Assembly (NCBI RefSeq): GCF_025151045.1
Contig: NZ_CP102285.1
Span: forward strand, 2,046,001-2,110,000
Reading direction: 5' to 3'
DNA: 64,000 nt
From: Parabacteroides johnsonii DSM 18315
GTDB lineage: Bacteria; Bacteroidota; Bacteroidia; Bacteroidales; Tannerellaceae
Part shown: one piece after another, positions 6,625 through 15,232 of the stretch
How positions within the stretch are numbered: the first letter of the stretch is position 1
How the letters are laid out: the number at the start of each line of letters is the position of its first letter
The notes under the pieces: generated by a model
The model's input: the letters and a program-made list of their open reading frames with translations, nothing else
The model's database searches: none
What the model was told of the DNA's origin: nothing
Made by a program: the position numbers and the translations under genes

Positions 6625-8296
6625 ATGCCAGAAAATTTACACTTCAGAAGTTATGATCCCGATCAAACGCTACTTTTTCCCCAGAGGATCGACCGGGATA
6701 TCCCTAAGGATGATCCTGTACGTATCCTCAAGTCGGTTATCGAGAGCCTGGACCTGTCAGGTTTCAAGAAACTATACCATGAGCGTGGCCGTAGCCCTTA
6801 TCATCCCAAAATGATGCTCATGGTAATCCTTTATAGTTACATGAATAACGTATACTCATGCCGAAAAATAGAGAAACTCCTATACCGGGACATCTATTAT
6901 ATCTGGCTGTCGGGATACCAGAAGCCTGACTTCGCTACCATCAATCGTTTCCGCAACCGTGTCAAGAATGAGATCGGACATATATTCACCCTCTTAGTGT
7001 TGATATTGGTAGAGAAAGGTTTTGTCACGCTTGAGGTCGAGTACCTTGACGGGACGAAGATAGAATCCAAGGCGAACAAGTATACCTTCGTATGGCGCAA
7101 GAGCGTGGAAAGGAACTGTGAGAAGCTGTTGGAGAAAATCCGTGTGTTACTCCAGCAGATCAATGAGCAGATGGCACAAGACAAGGCGGCCGATGTTGAC
7201 CCCTTGGAGCTTACCCCCCAGACATTGTGCGAGATCTCCAAGGAATTCAAGGAGGCACTCGGTTCGGAACCTGAGGCAAAGACAAAGGAAGAGAAGGCTG
7301 CGCAAAGAGGAAAGAACAAGATGTTCAAAGAATTGGAGAGGCATGGCGAGAAGCTAGCGGAATATAACAGCCGCCTGGAACAGATGGAAGGCCGCAATTC
7401 CATCTCCAAGACCGATCCCTCGGCCACATTCATGCGCATGAAGGAAGACGCCATGTGTAATGGACAAACCAAGCCCGGCTACAACTTGCAGATATCCTCC
7501 GAGAACCAATTCATCACAGACTTCGCCCTCTTTCCGAACCCGACCGACACGCTGACCTTCCATTCCTTGGCTCTTTCCCGGGCCGTTACGGTCGTTTCCC
7601 AAAAAGGGTCGTCGCCGACTCCGGATACGGCTCGGAAGAGAACTACCGTTTCATGGACGAAGCCGGCATTGAGGGGTTCGTCAAATACAATCGTTTCCAT
7701 TTGGAACACCGTCCCCGCTATAAACCTGACACCTTTCATCCCGACAGCCTCTATTATAATGAGGAAGGAGATTATTACATATGCCCGATGGGGCAGCGCA
7801 TGTCCCGGACCGGTACGCTACAAACCCGGACGGAGGGCGGTTATATCTCCCAGAGCGCCTGTTATCGCGCCATACGATGCAAGGGGTGTCCCTTGCGCTG
7901 CCTCTGTTACAAGGCCAAGGCCAACCAAAGGACGATCAGGGTCATGCCTATAAACGAAAGGCCTGTGAATTATTGACTTCAGAAGAAGGGATCAAGGAAA
8001 GGGGAAGGCGGTGCATTGAACCGGAGGCAGTCTTCGGACAGATGAAGTCCAATATGGCTTACCGCCGTTTCAGGCATATGGGAAAAGACAAGGGCGTGAT
8101 GGATTTTACCTTCTTTGCCATAGCCTTCAATATAAAGAAACTATGTTCAATGATGAGAAAAGTGGACAAAAAGGGAAGAAAAGCGTCTTCTTATGGAAAA
8201 TTCATGGTTATTTTTATTTGTTACATGCATAAACTGGAGATATGCCAGGATAAGTTTGAAAAAAATGACGGCATAATCAAATTTATTGCTGTATAG
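6625..8296 (+). pseudogene. IS1182 family transposase with two frameshifts
   Basis: The reading frame starts with [20 protein letters not shown] and the DUF772-type N-terminal domain, and contains the first catalytic Asp region [15 protein letters not shown]. Family sequence continues in the first frame to FHS near 7567, then moves to another frame ([20 protein letters not shown], holding the second catalytic Asp) and near 7945 moves again ([15 protein letters not shown] to the end at 8296). Each change is explained by a one- or two-base indel. The encoded protein would be cut before the second catalytic residue, so the copy should be dead. Programmed frameshifting is unlikely because two shifts are needed and no slippery run sits at either point. 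Confidence 0.85.
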
Positions 8297-8306
8297 ACAC
8301 AAAAAA

Positions 8307-8347
8307 GAGGCTGCACATAATCAGGAATTATGACACAGCCCCTTTTT
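8307..8347. terminator. Two-way terminator between the IS1182 remnant and the GH105 gene
   Basis: GGCTGCACATAAT pairs with ATTATGACACAGCC with one bulge. It is flanked by six As on one side and five Ts on the other, giving a T tract for transcripts from both directions. Confidence 0.8.
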
Positions 8348-8367
8348 AATAACCATAGCAAATATGT

Positions 8368-9483
8368 TTATTCGCACAACAATGCGTAAGCACACCACAA
8401 CAGCGGAGCCTGCCCATGATAATCTCCCGTAATACGGGGGCGATCATAATAATATTGAAGATCGTTTTTCTTGTTCGTACCAACACAAACCTCTTCAACA
8501 TCTCCCTCTTTATTAATATAGGGGACTAAAGCAATCCAAGCCTTCCGTGCCGCCGGACCATACTCGGCAGCATCCAGCCAGCCTTTTTTCACTCCCATTA
8601 TCATTGCATAGGCGAACATTGCGGAACCGGATGTTTCTGGCCAGCAATCGGCTTTATCCACCAACTGATTCCACATGCCACTTTCACTCTGATAATCTTT
8701 CAAGCTCTTCATCATAAGACGATAACCTTCCAAAATACGGGTACGATCGGGATTGTCCTTCGGAGTGGACAATAGGAGTTCCGCCATACCAGCTGCCATC
8801 CAACCATTTCCTCTGGCCCAGAAATAAGGGACATCGGGGGCATGATAGAACAGGCCGTTAGGACGCTGCAATTCATCCAGATAAACAACCATTTCTTTGG
8901 CCGCCCGATCAATATACTCACGTTTTCCTGTTGCATGATAGGCTTGTGCCTGTACAATCGTAATCATAAACATATCATCGATCCAAAGACGGGTTTGCCA
9001 AGACAAGCCTTTATCCGCCCAAACTTTTTCTTCCGGTGTTGCTCCTTCAGGTAATGTCCATTGCGTATCGGCATACGGCATACCGAGTTCGAAATATTTT
9101 TTATCCTTTGTTATCTTATAAAATTCCAATGGGAGACATCCGAACATATTCAGGTCTACATGGTTCATAATCGGTTGATATGACTTCTCTGTGGTAAAAA
9201 GCAAATCGAATCGATCCTGTAATTGCTTGATCAACTTTTTATCCCCGACCACTTCAGCATATCTCAATGCTCCATACCAGGTACAGACCTCTGCATAATG
9301 AATCCATTTGCCTCCATGCAGCATATGTTTGGAAGGAATGAAACGCTGCCCTAAAATTGCCCCGACTTTTTGGGGAGAACACTCGTCCGGTAAATCTTTA
9401 AAATGGTCTTTTTGTGCACCTGCCGATTGTGCCAGACACATAAACAAGCACATGATTGAGAAAAAATTAACAAAATACTTCAT
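8368..9483 (-). CDS. GH105/GH88-type unsaturated uronyl hydrolase, exported
   Basis: 371 residues with a Sec signal peptide (cut near residue 23, SAGAQ). The (alpha/alpha)6 fold of YteR-like enzymes is marked by LWIDDMFM (about 166-173, with the catalytic Asp), WARGNGW (about 222-228) and the C-terminal GDYHGQAPLLWCAYALL. These enzymes remove the 4,5-unsaturated uronate that a polysaccharide lyase leaves on the end of rhamnogalacturonan or similar oligosaccharides. It is the last gene of the utilisation locus but has its own good promoter at 9528-9558, and a 700-bp gap separates it from the esterase gene. No lyase is in view, so another locus must supply its substrate. Confidence 0.88.
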   Translation of the reverse strand: MKYFVNFFSIMCLFMCLAQSAGAQKDHFKDLPDECSPQKVGAILGQRFIPSKHMLHGGKWIHYAEVCTWYGALRYAEVVGDKKLIKQLQDRFDLLFTTEKSYQPIMNHVDLNMFGCLPLEFYKITKDKKYFELGMPYADTQWTLPEGATPEEKVWADKGLSWQTRLWIDDMFMITIVQAQAYHATGKREYIDRAAKEMVVYLDELQRPNGLFYHAPDVPYFWARGNGWMAAGMAELLLSTPKDNPDRTRILEGYRLMMKSLKDYQSESGMWNQLVDKADCWPETSGSAMFAYAMIMGVKKGWLDAAEYGPAARKAWIALVPYINKEGDVEEVCVGTNKKNDLQYYYDRPRITGDYHGQAPLLWCAYALLCE

Positions 9484-9527
9484 GGTTTAAATTTTAAATT
9501 AGAAATCAATGGTCTGAGAATTGGTTA

Positions 9528-9558
9528 CAAATATAGAATATTCTGCTTAAATAGCAAA
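9528..9558 (-). promoter_or_regulatory. Promoter of the GH105 gene
   Basis: On the minus strand TTTG (9555-9558), 19 nt, TATATTTG (9528-9535), ending 44 nt before the start codon. It lets the hydrolase be expressed apart from the SusC/SusD transcript. Confidence 0.7.
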
Positions 9559-9913
9559 TCAACGAATCAAGAGGCAATATGGGTAGAGTCTATATGGACT
9601 GTTAATTATCCATATTCGCCTTCTTCACGAGCAGATAGAATAATCATTTAACCGTATCCCGAAATTTACAATAACCTCAATTTGGAGCTTTTTCTATTTC
9701 GCTTCCAAATACAGATCATTTTGGTTTGACATTTTTACACTGTTAATCCTGTTTTACCGACAATCGAAAATACGGAGTCGGAAGATAATGGATATATACA
9801 GTTTTTATGACAAAGAAAAGAGAGAAAAAACGACATTCCAGGAAACCTGAATTATTGGAGAATGGCTTATAGCAAAAAAATCAGGGGACGGATCCGAATA
9901 TCTAAAACGTATT

Positions 9914-10039
9914 TCCGAGCTTCATTGTGACTACGACCGTCTTCGTTATGATAAAGACCGTCTTCATCATAACGAAGTTCATCTTCATACGAAATGAAGA
10001 CGATCGTCGTAGAAACAAAGACGGTCGTCTTCACAACAA
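9914..10039. repeat. 21-bp hairpin array B (six units)
   Basis: Units begin at 9914, 9935, 9956, 9977, 9998 and 10019. GACCGTC recurs at 9935 and 9956, and its reverse complement GACGGTC appears in the last unit. Units close on themselves, for example CTTC-N8-GAAG and CTTCAT-N5-ATGAAG. A larger dyad pairs CTTCGTTATGAT with ATCATAACGAAG, and the outermost units also pair. The array shares its words with array D at 57380-57505. The rest of the 9559-10188 gap shows nothing recognisable. Confidence 0.75.
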
Positions 10040-10188
10040 ACTGTGCACCTCATACCGAAAAACTACTTTTTTAAGAGCAAAAGCTGAATTTCAGTACTGT
10101 TTATAAAGGATGTATAACATTGTAAAATAATCAATATTAGACAAGAACCTCAAATAAATGAATATCCAAATTAAGAAAACAACAAATA

Positions 10189-11634
10189 CTACAGGAATCC
10201 CTCTCTTTTCAAAAAATCATCCGTTAACTTCCGGACCTTATAATAATCTTCCGTCAGCGGCTTTCTATATAAAAAGATCGGATGCCCGGCTCCTTCAAAG
10301 AGATGGAGTTCGCAATCCACTCCTTTTTGCAAAAGTTTATCCTGATAGGATCTGATCGTTTCGACCGATACGATCGGATCTTTCGTTCCGAGCAATATCA
10401 GAGTGGAGGGAGTTGCTTCCGATACATGATGGATCGGTGAAATTTTTTCGAAATCTCTTTTGATTTCCGGAAAACCATAACCTCTCGAAACCATATCTAC
10501 AACCGGATAATATAACACGGAAAGGTTCGGCCTGTAATTAACAGCCTCATCACTTCCGATCGTTCCGAGTGCGGCAGCCAAATGACCTCCGGCAGAACCA
10601 CCCGCTACAGCAATCTTATCCGGATCAAGCTGATAGTCCGAAGCATGGCTACGCAACCAGCATATCGCATCTTTGGCATCCTCAAAACTATCGAACGGAG
10701 TAGAATGATGCAGATATTCTATCCGGTAATCAACCGATACGGCAACCATTCCTTTTGAAGCATAATAAGCACATTCACGATAAAACTGAAGCGGGGTACC
10801 TAACTTCCAACCTCCTCCGAAGAAATATACAATAACCGGCCTTTTTTCCCCTGCCTGCATATTCCGAGGCTTGAAGATGTGAAGTGCCAAGGAATCCCCA
10901 TTTTCCAATGTCTTATACCGGACGATATCAGGAGAGAATACTGTTTCCGATGAAGCCAGTACTTTTTTCAAGGCCTCGAACCAGACAGTCGCCATCTTCT
11001 CCGCACCAGCCTTATTCGGATGTACTTTATCGTGCACCGTATAGTCTTGCCAGTTAAAGTCTTGAGCCTGATTGACCAAAAAGACTTGTCCTGAGTTTAA
11101 TCCGGCAACCATTTCCGCTATCTTCTCGTTCAATTCCGGAATATACGAATATTTAGGTAATTTGCCGCTTGGTATTACCTGGGCGATTAAAATACGAACA
11201 TTCGGATTGATCGCCCGTATTTTGTTGATAATAGACTTATAGGAAGCAATCATTCCGGAAACAGGTTTCTCTTCCACAAAATGGTTATGACCGGCATGGA
11301 GCAATACGATATCTGACGGATAAAGCCGGTAGATACTGTCGATCTTCGATTCTAAAAACTCCACATTCTTACCGCTGAAACCACAATGATTAAGCGTCCC
11401 GATCCGGCATTTACTCTCACGAGGACCGATAAAATCAAACTGATACCCGGCTGTAAACAATTTCTCCCAAAGCGGATACAAATAGCAAGTGAAGAAATCC
11501 GCTCCTTCCGTAATGGAATCACCTAACCCCATCAGGGTAAACCGTTCCTGTTTTTTCTCCTGTCCTGTAGTAGTGACGGAACAGCATAATAAAGAAAATA
11601 ATAACAGATACAAATAAAGAGCTTTACGTTTCAT
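10189..11634 (-). CDS. Two-domain exported esterase: SGNH hydrolase fused to alpha/beta hydrolase
   Basis: 481 residues with a signal peptide (about 1-24). Domain 1 (about 30-225) is an SGNH/GDSL hydrolase with GLGDSITEG (Ser40), a GHN block in LLHAGHNHF, and the Asp/His pair in HDKVHPNKAG. Domain 2 (about 235-481) is an alpha/beta hydrolase with the oxyanion motif FFGGGW, nucleophile GGSAGGH (Ser347), acid in GTKDPI (Asp419) and GAGHPI (His451). All catalytic residues of both domains appear intact. Such pairs remove acetyl or similar esters from plant polysaccharides, which fits the neighbouring uronyl hydrolase. The exact ester is not known. Confidence 0.87.
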   Translation of the reverse strand: MKRKALYLYLLLFSLLCCSVTTTGQEKKQERFTLMGLGDSITEGADFFTCYLYPLWEKLFTAGYQFDFIGPRESKCRIGTLNHCGFSGKNVEFLESKIDSIYRLYPSDIVLLHAGHNHFVEEKPVSGMIASYKSIINKIRAINPNVRILIAQVIPSGKLPKYSYIPELNEKIAEMVAGLNSGQVFLVNQAQDFNWQDYTVHDKVHPNKAGAEKMATVWFEALKKVLASSETVFSPDIVRYKTLENGDSLALHIFKPRNMQAGEKRPVIVYFFGGGWKLGTPLQFYRECAYYASKGMVAVSVDYRIEYLHHSTPFDSFEDAKDAICWLRSHASDYQLDPDKIAVAGGSAGGHLAAALGTIGSDEAVNYRPNLSVLYYPVVDMVSRGYGFPEIKRDFEKISPIHHVSEATPSTLILLGTKDPIVSVETIRSYQDKLLQKGVDCELHLFEGAGHPIFLYRKPLTEDYYKVRKLTDDFLKREGFL

Positions 11635-11753
11635 GATTTTTGGACTTGCAATATTTTATGGGCATATATTAAAAAGAGAGGTGTCAAAATGTACTTGCCC
11701 CCATATCAAGCACAGAAACAAGACAATTTTGGCACCCACCCATACTTTTACAT

Positions 11754-13619
11754 TTATTGAACAACCGGTTTGTCTTTCAATATACCACCTTCGTTATAAC
11801 GCTGGTTGTTCGGCAGTCCTTTCTTATTCACACCTTCCTTCATCAACGTTTTCAAGTCTTCCAGATGAGAACGGTAAACACCACGAGGTGTCACATCATA
11901 TTTCTTACACAATGATGCAGCCATACCTACTACCTCTCCCATCATTCCTGTCGTACGCATCACACGGACCGTTCCCAATGCCACGTGGGTCACACTAATA
12001 TTACGGCCAGCCATAAACAGGTTCTCCACATTACGCGAATACAGACAACGATATGGAACAGCATACGGATGGATCAGGATATGCTTCGTCACAGCTTTGA
12101 ACTCATTGCCCGGAAAATGTTCACTGTTTTTCGGGTCCTGCCAATGCAAATCGATACTCCATGTCGTAGCGAAAGAGGCATCTTCATGGGACACGTTTTT
12201 CGTGATATCGTCTTCCTTTAAGATATAATCACCCATCAGACGACGAGATTCACGCTTGCCGGCTACATAAGCAACCCAACCTAATTTTCGGTTCTTATAC
12301 TGGTCATTTTCCTTCATACGGTTTTTCAGATAACTCCAGTTTGAATAGACAACCAGCATTCCATAATCACGGATACGTTCGAAGTCCTTGATCTGGTCGA
12401 AGTTCATACCTGTCTCCCACGTCCATTCTCCCATCATCACCTTTTCACAATTCTTGTCGTTGAACTCCACTCCATAGCTAAACTCCGGGAAAGGGCTCGA
12501 TTTCTTGTTATCCACAGAGTACCACTGTACGGAAGAGCCCATTGTCAACTTGTCTGCTTTCTCCGGAGCGATGCTCTCACCATATTCGTCACGACCTTCA
12601 CGCCCCATACGGTAATCAGCCCCTGCCAGGTAACCGATCGTCCCGTCTCCCGTACAATCGGAAAACAGAGGTGCCTCGAATTTTAATTCTTTACCGTTCT
12701 CGATGTGTTTGACAACAACCGATGTGATCTTATCGCCTTCCTTTGTCACTCCTATCGCGCGATAGTTCAAGAAAAGGGATACATTTTTCTCACCTGCCAA
12801 CCAATCCATTTTCTTCTGATCTTCATAATATTCTGCCGGTTGCGCATTTCCTCCCTTTTCCGGACCAAATTCTTTCTGCAGACCACCAAGTTCCTTATAA
12901 GTTCCTTCTTCGATACGGCCTCCTAAATGAACACGTATCTCCGAGCTATTATTTCCGCCTACCACAGGACGGTCATTGATCAAAGCCACCTTACAACCCA
13001 GACGGCCGGCCGACACTGCGGCACTCATCCCTGCTATACCGGCTCCCACGACTACAAGATCATATTCGCCGGCAACCGGTGCTTCATCCGGCAATCCCAA
13101 TGCTTGACGACGGAATGCTTCCAGCTCCTTTATATCCGACGGAGGCATCTTGCCTGCTTCCGTAGTAAAGTAGATCGCATCACAACGACCGTCAAATCCC
13201 GTCAAATCATGCAACTTGATTACTGTTTTCAGATTCTTGACAGATACCTTTCCAGCTATCTGCCACATCCAGGCAGAACCCTCCGCTCCCAATGGAGAAG
13301 TCATCTTCTTTCCTCCGACAGACAAACTGAATTTACCGGGACCTTCCCCTTTTTTCCATGGGGAAGTCCAGTTATAGGTCCGAACATATACATAATATTC
13401 TCCTTTTTCTGGAAACGTGACTTCCGTAGATGCATCATCGACGGGTACACCCATCCCATGCGCCAAAAGGTAAGGAGACCCCATCAAATCCATAAACTGC
13501 TGGTCAACCTTCCAACCTCCTTTGTTACTAAAACTTTCGGCTTCGACAAAAAGGTCGGCTGCTCGGACACTTCCCAAACTTAACAAAAATAATAATGATA
13601 AAATTACACGAGTCTTCAT
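11754..13619 (-). CDS. Exported FAD-dependent oxidoreductase with N-terminal carbohydrate-binding-like domain
   Basis: 621 residues. A Sec signal peptide (about 1-20, SVRAA) is followed by a beta-rich region (about 22-155, VEAESFSNKGGW) that resembles carbohydrate-binding modules. The FAD domain (about 185-600) has the dinucleotide motif VVGAGIAGMSAAVSAGRLG, INDRPVVGGNNSSEIRVHLG, and the C-terminal FMAGRNISVTHVALGTVRVM. This is the FAD_oxidored (pfam12831) type often found in Bacteroidetes glycan loci. The substrate is probably a sugar, but that is inferred. A flavoprotein in the periplasm must bind FAD after export, which is less common than cytoplasmic assembly. It lies 134 nt before the esterase and is likely in the same transcript. 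A TATTTTTG -7-like box at 13686-13693 is weak. Confidence 0.85.
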   Translation of the reverse strand: MKTRVILSLLFLLSLGSVRAADLFVEAESFSNKGGWKVDQQFMDLMGSPYLLAHGMGVPVDDASTEVTFPEKGEYYVYVRTYNWTSPWKKGEGPGKFSLSVGGKKMTSPLGAEGSAWMWQIAGKVSVKNLKTVIKLHDLTGFDGRCDAIYFTTEAGKMPPSDIKELEAFRRQALGLPDEAPVAGEYDLVVVGAGIAGMSAAVSAGRLGCKVALINDRPVVGGNNSSEIRVHLGGRIEEGTYKELGGLQKEFGPEKGGNAQPAEYYEDQKKMDWLAGEKNVSLFLNYRAIGVTKEGDKITSVVVKHIENGKELKFEAPLFSDCTGDGTIGYLAGADYRMGREGRDEYGESIAPEKADKLTMGSSVQWYSVDNKKSSPFPEFSYGVEFNDKNCEKVMMGEWTWETGMNFDQIKDFERIRDYGMLVVYSNWSYLKNRMKENDQYKNRKLGWVAYVAGKRESRRLMGDYILKEDDITKNVSHEDASFATTWSIDLHWQDPKNSEHFPGNEFKAVTKHILIHPYAVPYRCLYSRNVENLFMAGRNISVTHVALGTVRVMRTTGMMGEVVGMAASLCKKYDVTPRGVYRSHLEDLKTLMKEGVNKKGLPNNQRYNEGGILKDKPVVQ

Positions 13620-13696
13620 GATATTAATATTTTTAAATTAACTAAAACAACAGAAAACACAACACTCCTTAAATTTTCTATTTTGCAAAAATAGAA

Positions 13697-15145
13697 CTAA
13701 TTATAAATAAACCATGCTGTTGCTTTACAATTTTTATTTGCGGTTACACGTACCCATCGAGCAGAAAAGCTCTCAGGAAACTCATAATGCATATATTCAC
13801 CAGAACCAACAATCTTGGTTTCATAAATCTTAAACTGCCCATTGCCTACAACGTCTACTTCTATTTTAAAAGAAACAGCCTCATTAGAATCATGCCACAG
13901 ATGAAGAGATTTCTGATCAAATCCATACATCAAAAAAGGATCAGACGGGACATTGGCTATAACTTCATCATCAGACCAAACCCCTCCTTCACCAGAGGGT
14001 TTTCCCCACGACCACAAATCGTCTGTTTTACCAAACCATAATCCAGCCTGAGGCTGACCAGCCAAAGGATTTCCATCAGCAGAACCAAACTTCATTGGTG
14101 TCGCCTGATTTCCTCCCATCACCAACATACCTCTCCAAGAGCAATAGTCTGGAATTACACGCAAATGCGAACAAACCGGACGAATAGCCCATAGCTGATC
14201 GGCATATAGATGAAATCCTATTTCATAAAATAATCCATGACAATCCATCATTGCACGTTCCGTTTCGATTTCACGAATACGCAGCCACTCCGTACAACTC
14301 GTCTCATCGAATGTCTTACTGGATTTTGGCAAACGATATCTTTTCCATTTTTTCGTATTCGGGAAAAACACACTCATTACAGCAGATGCATTGTCCCAAC
14401 CTGTTGCCAAAATTGGTGCCCCAAAATGAGAAGAGCTCCATACTTCCGTATACGACTTCTCTTCTATTATTTTCCAAACTTTACCATCCCACTCTGCTAA
14501 ACGACCCGCTTTCCAATCCTTATTATAATCTTTTGTGGAATAACTATTGTTACACACGACAACCTTACCATGCCTCGTAAAACCAGATTTAAAATGAGGT
14601 TTTGACCCTTTCGGTTCTTTCAACTCATCATAAAGGTTAAACAATAATTTGGTATCTAAGGTATTTACATCCACTTCAAAAAATTGACCCTCCATAGCCA
14701 GAAAATAAACTTTATTCTCTGGATCCGTTAAATGCGTCATTGTTGCAGCCAAACGATGATCCTTTACTCCATCAATTACTCGTACATTTCCTTTCATATC
14801 AATTATATACGGACCTATGATCAACTGATTCGTAGGACCGTGTAACAATCTATTCGCATATGTTCCCACCACACTTTCCGGACGTTTATGTATTTCCATC
14901 TTATCATTAATCTCAAAAAGTCCCGTACCGGAACCGGTCGCGGAGAAATGTGCGACATAAGTAACGACCCATAATCTGTTTGCCCAAGGAAACAAGGCTC
15001 CCGTCCCAGCCTCAGTTCTCGGAGCTTGATCTGCAATCATGGCTAAATGCGGAAACACTCCGCTACAATTTATTTGTTGCTGCGATAAAACCTTATTATT
15101 CAGACATCCCCAAACTAACAAAACAGATATTAAAATGTATTTCAT
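13697..15145 (-). CDS. Secreted protein of unknown function, related to the next upstream gene
   Basis: 482 residues with an N-terminal signal (about 1-21); the Cys in VWGCLNN could be a lipid attachment site, though the lipobox is imperfect. I do not recognise a named family. It matches the N-terminal part of its neighbour: FPHLAMIADQAP and GTGALFPWANRLWVVTY here against YPRLAYYNNEGE and GTGAVVPWADRLWVITY there, and LIIGPYIIDMKGNVRVI against LFIGPYAIDKTGKVRVI. The middle looks like a beta-propeller, and the C-terminal end (ARWVRVTANKNCKATAWFIYN) like a small beta-sandwich. A glycan-binding or surface role within the locus is inferred from context only. Confidence 0.7.
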   Translation of the reverse strand: MKYILISVLLVWGCLNNKVLSQQQINCSGVFPHLAMIADQAPRTEAGTGALFPWANRLWVVTYVAHFSATGSGTGLFEINDKMEIHKRPESVVGTYANRLLHGPTNQLIIGPYIIDMKGNVRVIDGVKDHRLAATMTHLTDPENKVYFLAMEGQFFEVDVNTLDTKLLFNLYDELKEPKGSKPHFKSGFTRHGKVVVCNNSYSTKDYNKDWKAGRLAEWDGKVWKIIEEKSYTEVWSSSHFGAPILATGWDNASAVMSVFFPNTKKWKRYRLPKSSKTFDETSCTEWLRIREIETERAMMDCHGLFYEIGFHLYADQLWAIRPVCSHLRVIPDYCSWRGMLVMGGNQATPMKFGSADGNPLAGQPQAGLWFGKTDDLWSWGKPSGEGGVWSDDEVIANVPSDPFLMYGFDQKSLHLWHDSNEAVSFKIEVDVVGNGQFKIYETKIVGSGEYMHYEFPESFSARWVRVTANKNCKATAWFIYN

Positions 15146-15177
15146 GATTCTATAGATTTAAAGATTACAATTCAACA

Positions 15178-15216
15178 ACATCCGGTAATTGATTTATCAG
15201 TATCATCACCGGATGT
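15178..15216 (-). promoter_or_regulatory. Hairpin between the two unknown-function genes of the glycan locus
   Basis: ACATCCGGT pairs with ACCGGATGT across a 21-nt loop, with no T tract on the minus strand. It looks like an RNA stability or processing hairpin rather than a terminator. Confidence 0.5.
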
Positions 15217-15232
15217 CATTTCTACATTTTCT

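Larger units (their letters stand above)
6452..8347 (+). mobile_element. IS1182-type insertion sequence, inactivated
   Basis: Transposase remnant flanked on each side by a strong hairpin (6452-6486 and 8307-8347) that could be the element's terminal sequences. No target-site duplication was confirmed, so the ends are estimates. Confidence 0.5.

Noticed and set aside
7560-7960. Programmed frameshifting in the IS1182 transposase
   Set aside because: Two shifts at unrelated sites with no slippery heptamer at either point look like decay, not regulation.
9914-10039. Reading the 21-bp array as a heptad-repeat protein
   Set aside because: Open frames follow automatically from a period divisible by three. 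The related 22-bp arrays do not keep a frame, and no proper start context exists.
12927-13583. 218-codon frame antisense to the FAD oxidoreductase
   Set aside because: The oxidoreductase has clear motifs over this stretch; the antisense frame is low in structure and lacks any recognisable domain.
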